Part shown: piece after piece, positions 1-4,942 of the stretch
Layout: each line of letters starts with the position of its first letter
How positions within the stretch are numbered: the stretch's first letter is position 1
Origin: DATARH01 sp050246595
Lineage (GTDB): Bacteria; Pseudomonadota; Alphaproteobacteria; ATCC43930; CGMCC-115725
Length of the DNA: 5,081 nt
Assembly: GCA_050246595.1 (NCBI GenBank)
Contig: JBFWVT010000140.1
Location: 1 to 5,081, forward strand
Direction of reading: 5' to 3'
The notes under the pieces: model-generated
Database searches by the model: none
Seen by the model: only the letters and a program-made list of their open reading frames with translations
What the model was told of the DNA's origin: nothing
Translations under genes and position numbers: made by a program

Positions 1-124
1 TCCGCGCACCACCGAGGACACGTGGCGCCAGATCGGCTCCTTGCTCGATCATTTCTCCGCACAGGAATGCGCAAACTACCTCGCCAATGCCGGCTACGCT
101 TCAACCTGATGCGATCACGCTCTA
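1..124 (+). mobile_element. IS630-like insertion sequence, inner end of the left copy (partial)
   Basis: This is the 3' end of an insertion sequence whose remainder lies outside the window. It contains the end of a transposase gene and a terminal sequence that reads GAGCGTGATCG from base 122 inward on the minus strand. The same terminal sequence occurs at 4942-4952 in the right copy. Bases 1-122 match the reverse complement of 4942-5063 at 115 of 122 positions. IS630-family elements insert at TA and duplicate it, and a TA sits exactly at the edge (123-124), so I place the element end at base 122. The family call rests on the transposase C-terminus and the TA junction; the exact IS name cannot be given. 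Confidence 0.8.
2..109 (+). CDS. IS630-family transposase, C-terminal 35 residues (5' end outside window)
   Basis: An open frame enters from the left edge and ends with TGA at 107-109. It encodes the last 35 residues of a transposase, ending ECANYLANAGYAST. This tail, with a preceding TW-x-x-IGSLLDHF helix, resembles the C-terminus of IS630-type DDE transposases. The catalytic core is outside the window, so activity cannot be judged. The right-hand copy at 4955-5080 has the same tail with three substitutions (E to D, D to A, S to T), so these are two related but distinct copies. The gene is convergent with bfr, with only 12 bases between the two stop codons. Confidence 0.75.
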   Translation, partial: PRTTEDTWRQIGSLLDHFSAQECANYLANAGYAST

Positions 125-598
125 GTCGGCGGAGCCGGATTGCAGCTGGATATAGTTCTCGATGCCGATCCGGTCGATCAGGCCGAGCTGCGTCTCGATA
201 AAATCGACATGTTCCTCTTCGCCTTCGAGGATGTGCAGGAACAGGTCGCGCGTGACAAAATCGCGGACGCTCTCGCAATGCGCGATCGCCTCGCGCAGCC
301 TTGTGAGTGCCGTCTGCTCGAGCCGTAAATCGCAATCGAGCACTTCGCGCACGTTCTCGCCGATCAAGAGTTTATCGAGATCCTGAAGATTAGGTAGCCC
401 ATCGAGAAAAAGAATCCGCTCGATCAGCTCGTCGGCGTCCTTCATCTCCTCGATTGACTGCTTGTACTCGTATTCGCCGAGTTTTGTGACGCCCCAGTGC
501 CGCAGCGTTCTGGCGTGCAGGAAATATTGATTGATCGCGGTCAGCTCGTTCTTGAGAACCGCGTTGAGATGCTGGATAACGGTCGGGTCGCCTCGCAT
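122..598 (-). CDS. bfr: Bacterioferritin (haem-containing iron-storage ferroxidase)
   Basis: The product is a 158-residue cytoplasmic iron-storage subunit of the ferritin superfamily. In this family 24 subunits form a shell, oxidise Fe(II) at a di-iron centre and bind haem between subunit pairs. From memory it aligns without gaps to E. coli Bfr, which is also 158 residues. Di-iron ligands E18, E94, E127 and H130 are present, as are bridging E51 and haem ligand M52. The usual H54 is D54 (codon GAC, bases 437-439). The inner-surface iron-site positions H46 and D50 of E. coli are K46 and E50, and E47 is Q47. Surface residues L68, N70, E81 and E85, tied to Bfd docking in Pseudomonas BfrB, are kept. 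The ATG start has GGAGG (604-608) five bases upstream. It lies 60 bp downstream of bfd in the same direction, so they are likely cotranscribed. The TAG stop uses the IS edge, yet the length is normal, so the protein is probably complete. Confidence 0.96.
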   Translation of the reverse strand: MRGDPTVIQHLNAVLKNELTAINQYFLHARTLRHWGVTKLGEYEYKQSIEEMKDADELIERILFLDGLPNLQDLDKLLIGENVREVLDCDLRLEQTALTRLREAIAHCESVRDFVTRDLFLHILEGEEEHVDFIETQLGLIDRIGIENYIQLQSGSAD

Positions 599-658
599 GC
601 CGGCCTCCGGGATGTCGGTATCACGATAAAATCCGGAGTAAACGCCGGCAAATCGCGA

Positions 659-856
659 TCAATCCGCGCCGTCGAGTTGCGCCGCGGTTGCAGCCTCGCG
701 TCCTTCGCGCAGCATCTGCCGGACGAACGGGACGCATTTTCCGCATTGCGGCCGGCAACCGCAAGCCTGATAGATCATCGACACCGAACACGTTCCGCCG
801 ATCGTGTGCGAACGCAGATCGCGATCGGTAAGCCCGTTGCACAAGCAGACGTACAT
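659..856 (-). CDS. bfd: Bacterioferritin-associated ferredoxin
   Basis: The product is a 65-residue [2Fe-2S] protein of the Bfd / BFD-like Fer2 family. Bfd proteins pass electrons to the bacterioferritin haem so that stored ferric iron is reduced and released. The N-terminus MYVCLCNG and the later CGKC give the four expected cluster ligands C4, C6, C38 and C41. C23, C32 and C34 are additional cysteines. I chose the ATG at 854-856 over an in-frame TTG at 869-871. The ATG gives the family's N-terminus (M1, Y2 and L5 are known Bfr-contact positions in Pseudomonas) and has a GGCGGGG stretch six bases upstream; the TTG has GGAG only one base away. The bfd-then-bfr order is the classic arrangement and supports both calls. 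The C-terminal tail after about residue 55 is polar and not conserved. Control is likely from the palindrome at 898-923. Confidence 0.93.
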   Translation of the reverse strand: MYVCLCNGLTDRDLRSHTIGGTCSVSMIYQACGCRPQCGKCVPFVRQMLREGREAATAAQLDGAD

Positions 857-885
857 CAGCGTCCCCGCCAAACTCCATCACGACA

Positions 886-913
886 AAAATACTGCGGTGC
901 GAATGGTTCGCAA
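886..913 (-). promoter_or_regulatory. Possible sigma-70-type promoter for bfd-bfr
   Basis: Reading the minus strand, TTGCGA (913-908) and TATTTT (891-886) are separated by 16 bases. Each matches four of six positions of the sigma-70 consensus. The -10 candidate lies 29 bases upstream of the chosen bfd ATG and is the most AT-rich stretch of this intergenic region. The -35 candidate lies inside the palindrome at 898-923, which suits a repressor site. This is a by-eye call only. Confidence 0.4.
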
Positions 914-923
914 CCGCATTCGC
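898..923. promoter_or_regulatory. Overlapping palindrome upstream of bfd, candidate operator
   Basis: Bases 898-912 read TGCGAATGGTTCGCA, a 7-1-7 inverted repeat with six of seven arm positions paired. A second, overlapping dyad pairs GCGAATG (899-905) with CATTCGC (917-923), so the half-site GCGAA/TTCGC occurs three times in 25 bases. The 7-1-7 layout is that of Fur-family boxes, and alphaproteobacterial Fur/Mur sites often look like TGCAAAT-n-ATTTGCA. Placement over the -35 of an iron-storage operon fits iron-responsive control. The regulator's identity is an inference, and an Irr or unrelated repressor site is possible. The site lies about 130 bp upstream of the plus-strand gene at 1052, so it could also affect that gene. 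Confidence 0.45.
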
Positions 924-1039
924 TGCATGGCCGCCCCGCATCGCCGACCGCGGCGAACCGCCGCAGGCCTCCGCCGCCGCATCGGTCGGTCGCGCGGCCG
1001 GGCACGGGTCTATGCTCCGGTCAGCGATATCCGCCAACC

Positions 1040-1046
1040 GAGGAGA
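1040..1046 (+). promoter_or_regulatory. Ribosome binding site that fixes the CMD-family start
   Basis: GAGGAGA ends five bases before the ATG at 1052-1054. The reading frame stays open for 555 bases upstream, running antisense through bfd and into bfr, so this strong site is what settles the true start. No comparable site precedes any upstream in-frame start. A TATGCT hexamer at 1011-1016 could be a -10 element for this gene, but no convincing -35 accompanies it. Confidence 0.75.
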
Positions 1047-1051
1047 CGCAA

Positions 1052-1609
1052 ATGGCCGAGACCCCGACCTTTGGACGCTACGCCGAAATCCCCCATGACC
1101 GGATGACCCCGGAGCAGCAGGATGCCTACCGCTCGCTGATCGAGTCGCGCGGCCGCCTGCCGGGGCCGAACAAGATCTGGGTGCACAACCCGAAGCTGGC
1201 GAAGGTCATGGGGCCGCTCGGGGCGCATTTCCGCACCGGCTATTCGCTCAGCGAGCGCGAGCGCGAGATCGCGGTCGTCGTCATCAACAGCAAATGGCAC
1301 TCGATCTACCCGACCAACGCGCATGAGCGCGCCGCCAAGGCTGCCGGGCTGCCCGACCCCAAGGTCGAGGCGATGCTGTCCGGTCTGCCGACCGCGTTCG
1401 ACGACGAGCGCGAGCAGGTTGTCTATGAGATGGCGGTGTGCCTGTCCGAATCGCGCTGGGTGTCGAAGGGGCTCTACGAGCGCGCGGTCAAGGCGCTGGG
1501 CCATGTCGGCATCACCGACGTGATCTGTCTGATGGGGTTTTACACCAGCGTCTCGATGACCCTGGCCTTTTACGACGTGCCGGCCGACGCCGAGGGATTG
1601 CAGCGCTGA
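1052..1609 (+). CDS. Carboxymuconolactone decarboxylase (CMD/AhpD-fold) family protein
   Basis: The product has 185 residues and no signal peptide, so it is probably cytoplasmic. The CMD domain covers about residues 45-175, with the family signatures SEREREIAVVVINS (67-80), a Y-x4-H pattern (Y86 to H91), AKAAGLPDPKVEA, and a second helical half ending MTLAFYDVP. The family includes PcaC, which decarboxylates 4-carboxymuconolactone in the protocatechuate pathway, and the alkylhydroperoxidase AhpD. The AhpD CxxC redox pair is absent; the only cysteines, C130 and C159, lie far apart. A thiol peroxidase role is therefore unlikely. H91 matches the family's conserved histidine. It is longer than PcaC (about 130 residues) because of an N-terminal extension. 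It starts a plus-strand run with a dienelactone hydrolase 73 bp downstream, which suggests a ring-cleavage or lactone pathway. The actual reaction is unknown. Confidence 0.88.
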   Translation: MAETPTFGRYAEIPHDRMTPEQQDAYRSLIESRGRLPGPNKIWVHNPKLAKVMGPLGAHFRTGYSLSEREREIAVVVINSKWHSIYPTNAHERAAKAAGLPDPKVEAMLSGLPTAFDDEREQVVYEMAVCLSESRWVSKGLYERAVKALGHVGITDVICLMGFYTSVSMTLAFYDVPADAEGLQR

Positions 1610-1635
1610 AGGCTGCTAATATCGCTGCGGAGACT

Positions 1636-1654
1636 GGCGGGCGCAGCGCTCGCC
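1636..1654 (+). other. Short hairpin between the CMD-family and dienelactone hydrolase genes
   Basis: GGCGGGCGC and GCGCTCGCC form near-complementary arms around a central A. In RNA this gives about eight pairs, one of them G-U, with a three-base loop. No run of T follows, so it is not a standard intrinsic terminator. In an operon it could slow polymerase or protect the upstream message end. In GC-rich DNA such dyads also arise by chance. Confidence 0.35.
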
Positions 1655-1682
1655 GGAACGATAACCGACCCGGAGAGAGGCG

Positions 1683-2552
1683 ATGGATCTCGTCGAGCGC
1701 GCGCAAGGCCTGCTGCCCCCGAGCGATTGGTCGCGTCGCGGTTTTGTGATGACCTCGCTGGCTACCGGTTTTGCCCTATCGGTGCAGCCGGTCGCGGCCC
1801 AGACCATGATCACGACCGACACGGCCGGGCTGGAGGCCGGCGAGGTGAAAATCGACGCCGGGGACGGACAGATCCCGGGCTACCGCGCAATGCCGGCCAG
1901 CGGCGGCTCGTTCCCGACCGTGCTCGTCATCCAGGAGATTTTCGGCGTTCACGAACACATCAAGGATGTCTGCCGGCGGCTTGCGAAAGCGGGCTATTTC
2001 GCGGTCGCGCCCGAGCTTTATGCGCGCCAGGGCAATCCGGCCGAGCTGACGAACAATCAGGAGATCGTCCAGAAGATCGTCATGCGGGTACCGACCGCGC
2101 AGGTCATGTCGGACCTCGACGCCACCGTCGCCTTCGCCCGCGCCTCGGGCAAGGCGGACACGGTCAGGCTCGGCGTTACCGGGTTCTGCTGGGGCGGGTG
2201 GGCGACCTGGATGTACGCGGCACATCAGCCGGCGCTGAAGGCGGCGGTATCGTGGTACGGCTCCGACCGCCGGCCGAGCGAGATCATCCCGAAAAACCCG
2301 GCCGACATCGCCGCCGAGCTGAAATGTCCGGTGCTGTCGCTGTATGGCGGGGCCGATCAGAGCCTGCCGATGGAGATCGTCGAAAAGCGGCAGGCGGCGT
2401 GCCAGGCGGCCGGCAAAGTCTGTGAGTACCACGTCTATCCGGAGATGCCGCACGCCTTCCACGCCGACTACCGGCCGAGCTATCGCGCCGAGGCGGCAAA
2501 GGACGGCTGGGAGCGCATGCTCGCCTGGTTCAAAAAATACGGCGCCGCCTGA
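1683..2552 (+). CDS. Tat-exported dienelactone hydrolase family protein
   Basis: The product is a 289-residue alpha/beta hydrolase of the DLH family (COG0412 type). The start is the ATG with GGAG (1672-1675) seven bases upstream. Residues 1-39 look like a twin-arginine signal: S17-R18-R19-G-F-V, a hydrophobic stretch (about 22-36), then a V-A-A cleavage site before Q40. The mature enzyme should be periplasmic, folded before export. The DLH catalytic set is visible: E85 in IQEIFG, nucleophile C169 in GFCWGG, D225 in GGADQSLP and H257 in MPHAF, with triad spacing (56 and 32) near that of the Pseudomonas enzyme. The classical reaction opens dienelactone to maleylacetate in chlorocatechol breakdown, but exported members are poorly characterised and may act on other lactones or esters. 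It lies between CMD-family and amidohydrolase genes in one direction, probably cotranscribed. Confidence 0.92.
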   Translation: MDLVERAQGLLPPSDWSRRGFVMTSLATGFALSVQPVAAQTMITTDTAGLEAGEVKIDAGDGQIPGYRAMPASGGSFPTVLVIQEIFGVHEHIKDVCRRLAKAGYFAVAPELYARQGNPAELTNNQEIVQKIVMRVPTAQVMSDLDATVAFARASGKADTVRLGVTGFCWGGWATWMYAAHQPALKAAVSWYGSDRRPSEIIPKNPADIAAELKCPVLSLYGGADQSLPMEIVEKRQAACQAAGKVCEYHVYPEMPHAFHADYRPSYRAEAAKDGWERMLAWFKKYGAA

Positions 2553-2603
2553 CCCGCTCGCGGTCCGCCGGCGCGCTCGCCGCGACCATGGAAGGATGAT
2601 CCG

Positions 2604-3752
2604 ATGAAATACGACCTGCTGATCCGGCACGGCGAGGTGCTCGATCCCGGCGCCGGATTGCGCGGCAATCTCGATATCGGGATCAGCGGAGGAAAAATCG
2701 TCGCGGTCGCGCCGGCACTGCCCGAGAACGAAGCCCGCCATACGATCAGCGCGCGCGGTCTCACCGTCACCCCCGGTCTGATCGACATCCACGCTCATGT
2801 CTTTGTCAACGCGCACGATATGGGCGGGCACACCGATCATTACTGCCGGCACAGCGGCGTCACGACTCTGTGCGACGCCGGCAGCACCGGGTCGGCGACC
2901 TTTTCCGGGTTGCGTCAGGTTCTCGACTCGCAGGTGCGCACCCGCGTCCGCGCCTTTGTCAACCTGTCGGCGATCGGCATCGTCGGCACCTCGCGCGGCG
3001 GCGAGCTGTCGCACAAGCCTTATGCCGACCCGGAGGGCTGCGCCCGCACGATCGCCGAAAACCCCGACCTGGCGATCGGCGTCAAGCTGCGCTACGGGCC
3101 GGGTCTGGTCTGGGAGTACACGACCGAGCCGGTCAAGATGGCGCGCCGCACCGCCGCGACGGCCGGGGTGCCGCTGATGATCCACGTCACCGACTCGCCG
3201 ATCCCCTTGCCCGACATTGTCGCCGAGATGGCGCCCGGCGACATCGTCACGCACTGCTATCACGGCCGCGCCAACGGCATCATGGGACCGGAAAAACAGT
3301 TTGTACTGAAGGAGATCGTCGAGGCGCAGCGCCACGGGATCATTTTCGACTGCGCCCACGGCCGCAATCACTTCTCGTTCCCGATGATCGAGAAGGCGCT
3401 CGATCAGGGATTTCTGCCGGACACGATCTCGACCGATCTGACCCTGACCAGCGCGACCCAAGGGCCGGTCTGGGACCTCGCGACGACAATGTCGAAACTG
3501 CTGCATTTCGGCATGTCGCTCGACGATCTCGTACTGCGCGCCACCGCCGCGCCGGCCCGGATCATGGGTTACGAGGGCACGGTCGGCACGCTGAAACCTG
3601 GCGCCAACGCCGATATCGCGCTGATCGAACGCCGTAACGGCAATTTTTCGATGACCGACAGCGACGGCAACACCGTGACCGCCAAGGAACGCCTGATCGC
3701 CCGCATGACTCTGAAAGACGGCCGCGTCACCTACGAACGCCCGGCGGAGTGA
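2604..3752 (+). CDS. Amidohydrolase / deacetylase family metallohydrolase
   Basis: The product is a 382-residue cytoplasmic enzyme of the amidohydrolase superfamily. It resembles the dihydroorotase-like group (cog3964) that includes Agrobacterium Atu3266 and Enterococcus EF0837, which as I recall deacetylate acetyl-(R)-mandelate and related compounds. The N-terminal beta-sandwich strand (residues 1-55, with IRHGEVLDPGAG) and C-terminal return (325-345, GTLKPGANADIAL) flank the TIM barrel. A complete binuclear metal site is visible: H63 and H65 in DIHAH, K161 as the probable carboxylated lysine in IGVKLR, H194 in MIHVT, H217 in VTHCYH, and D278 in STDL. The ATG start has GAAGGA (2591-2596) seven bases upstream. 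It follows the hydrolase gene after 51 bp on the same strand. The likely reaction is hydrolysis of an acyl ester or amide; the substrate is not predictable. No true dihydroorotase role is indicated, since no other pyrimidine gene is nearby. Confidence 0.9.
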   Translation: MKYDLLIRHGEVLDPGAGLRGNLDIGISGGKIVAVAPALPENEARHTISARGLTVTPGLIDIHAHVFVNAHDMGGHTDHYCRHSGVTTLCDAGSTGSATFSGLRQVLDSQVRTRVRAFVNLSAIGIVGTSRGGELSHKPYADPEGCARTIAENPDLAIGVKLRYGPGLVWEYTTEPVKMARRTAATAGVPLMIHVTDSPIPLPDIVAEMAPGDIVTHCYHGRANGIMGPEKQFVLKEIVEAQRHGIIFDCAHGRNHFSFPMIEKALDQGFLPDTISTDLTLTSATQGPVWDLATTMSKLLHFGMSLDDLVLRATAAPARIMGYEGTVGTLKPGANADIALIERRNGNFSMTDSDGNTVTAKERLIARMTLKDGRVTYERPAE

Positions 3753-3758
3753 TGTCAG

Positions 3759-3913
3759 TTAACGCAAAGGACGCAGAGGATACGCAAAGGACGCGAAGGT
3801 GGTTTTTCGGACGGCTGACAGACTGTTGATGCCACCCGCCGGATTTGTTTAGCGCTTCGCGCCGGAAATATCCCTTCGCGTCCTTTGCGTATCCTTCGCG
3901 CCCTTTGCGTTAA
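3759..3913. repeat. 155-bp element with 41-base inverted arms built from a 9-base repeat
   Basis: The left arm is 3759-3799 and the right arm 3873-3913. They are reverse complements at 38 of 41 positions and enclose a 73-base centre. Both outer tips are TTAA. Each arm holds four copies of a 9-base unit close to ACGCAAAGG; in the left arm these are at 3762, 3771, 3782 and 3791, paired in two 20-base tandem units. The centre has a small GCGC-TTC-GCGC hairpin (3852-3862). A transcript in either direction could fold into a very long hairpin, so it may end or protect the amidohydrolase message. I recall similar CGCAAAGG-rich inverted repeats between genes of other bacteria but cannot confirm it here. 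A short non-autonomous mobile element or REP-like repeat is plausible. Confidence 0.85.
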
Positions 3914-3928
3914 AAACTCTCGCGCGAT

Positions 3929-3941
3929 GCGGGCGTCCCGC
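3929..3941 (+). other. Small GC hairpin upstream of the transporter gene
   Basis: GCGGG and CCCGC flank a three-base CGT loop, giving a five-pair stem 44 bases before the GTG start. It has no T-run. It could affect the 5' leader of the transporter message, but a five-pair stem in GC-rich DNA is weak evidence. No convincing promoter is visible between the inverted repeat and the gene. Confidence 0.2.
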
Positions 3942-3985
3942 CGGCTCGCGGTCTCGACCAGATCGTCTCCTGCTGGATTGCGGCG

Positions 3986-4942
3986 GTGAAAACCCTTCTC
4001 GTCCCCCGGTCCTGGTCCGCCGCCCTCGCCGCGATAATCGGCAGCGCTCTGGTCGGGGTCATGCCGCTTGTCGCGCTGGAACTCTACGCCGACGGTCTGA
4101 GCGCCCCGTCGATGCTGTTCTGGCGCTACATGATCGCGATCCTCGCGCTCGGCGCCGCGGCCAAGATCGCCGGGCTGTTTCTGTGGCAGGCGTGGCGCAA
4201 CGGCGCCTGGCGGGTGGTGCTGCTCGGCGCGACCCTGGGGGCGGGCCAGACGCTGTGCTTCTGGGAGAGCATCCGCACGCTCGAAACCAGCGTCGCGGTG
4301 CTGCTCTTCTATACCTACCCGGCGATCACGCTGGCGCTCGACCGGTTCTTTTTTGCGCGACCGGTGCGGCCGCTGGCGCTGGTCTGCATCGCCATGATCC
4401 TGCTTGGCGCGGCGCTGATTACCGCGCCGGGGCTGCATCGCGGCACGCTCGACCCGCGCGGTCTCGCCTGGGCGCTGCCGTCGCCGCTGATCTATGCGCT
4501 GTATCTGGCGATCAATTCGCGGCTGCTGCGTCGCTACCCGGCCGTGATCGGGGCGGGTGGGCTGTTTGCCGGGATGGCGGTGACGTTCGGGCTGATGGCG
4601 GCGGCGCTCGGTCTGCAAACACCGGCAAGCACAGCCGGCTGGGCGCTGCTGCTGTTTATCGGGATCGGCCCTGGCGCCTTGACGATGACCCTGTTCACCT
4701 ACAGCGTGCCGCGGCTCGGCGCGAGCAGTTTTGCCATTCTCGCCAATACCGAGCTGGTCGTCGTCGTCGCGCTCGGGGTGCTCGTGCTCGGCGAGGCGGT
4801 GACGCCGTGGCGCGCGGTCGGCGGTGCGCTGATCGTCGCCGGTATCGTCGCGCATGTGCTGGCGCGGCGCGAGATGACCGCGCCGGAACCGGGCGAGGCG
4901 CGCCCCGCGCCCGCCCGACCGCGCGCCGAACCCGCCGGCTAG
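3986..4942 (+). CDS. EamA/DMT-family inner-membrane transporter
   Basis: The product is a 318-residue membrane protein of the drug/metabolite transporter superfamily. Ten hydrophobic segments can be placed at about 11-33, 43-60, 76-94, 101-117, 130-147, 159-177, 186-208, 217-236, 247-268 and 275-293, making two EamA repeats of five helices. The second repeat ends with the typical LGEAVTPWRAVGGALIVAGI. Family members export or import small metabolites such as amino acids; the substrate here is unknown. The start is a GTG with only a weak GGA about eight bases upstream; no in-frame ATG with a better site precedes the first helix. After helix ten comes an Ala/Pro/Arg-rich tail (299-318), and the TAG stop uses the first base of the right IS. 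A few native C-terminal residues may be lost or altered, but all helices are present. It is convergent with the right transposase, with stops 12 bases apart. Confidence 0.9.
   Translation: MKTLLVPRSWSAALAAIIGSALVGVMPLVALELYADGLSAPSMLFWRYMIAILALGAAAKIAGLFLWQAWRNGAWRVVLLGATLGAGQTLCFWESIRTLETSVAVLLFYTYPAITLALDRFFFARPVRPLALVCIAMILLGAALITAPGLHRGTLDPRGLAWALPSPLIYALYLAINSRLLRRYPAVIGAGGLFAGMAVTFGLMAAALGLQTPASTAGWALLLFIGIGPGALTMTLFTYSVPRLGASSFAILANTELVVVVALGVLVLGEAVTPWRAVGGALIVAGIVAHVLARREMTAPEPGEARPAPARPRAEPAG

Noticed and set aside
857..871. TTG start giving Bfd five extra residues (MAGTL)
   Set aside because: The GGAG before it is only one base away, and Bfd proteins normally begin MYVCLC, which matches the ATG at 854-856.
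621..1037. 138-codon minus-strand frame across bfd and its upstream region
   Set aside because: It is out of frame with bfd, rich in R and A, and has no recognisable motif or ribosome binding site.
497..1051. In-frame 185-residue N-terminal extension of the CMD-family gene
   Set aside because: It overlaps bfd and bfr in antisense, has no family similarity, and the strong GAGGAGA site directly precedes the ATG at 1052.
1052..1609. AhpD-type alkylhydroperoxidase call for the CMD-family gene
   Set aside because: The CxxC redox pair and the AhpD proton-relay layout are missing; only two distant single cysteines are present.
1776..3506. 576-codon minus-strand open frame
   Set aside because: It lies antisense across the dienelactone hydrolase and amidohydrolase genes, both of which have complete active sites. 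Its R/D/G/A-rich composition is typical of a GC-rich shadow frame.
3762..3799. CRISPR-like or tandem direct repeats
   Set aside because: The units are nine bases long and nearly contiguous, with no spacers, and they are mirrored as an inverted repeat. No cas gene is present.
3755..4855. 366-codon minus-strand open frame opposite the EamA gene, running into the inverted repeat
   Set aside because: Its product is a low-complexity mix of R, Q, D, H and P, as expected opposite a hydrophobic membrane protein in GC-rich DNA. It has no recognisable domain, and its last residues are just the translated repeat.
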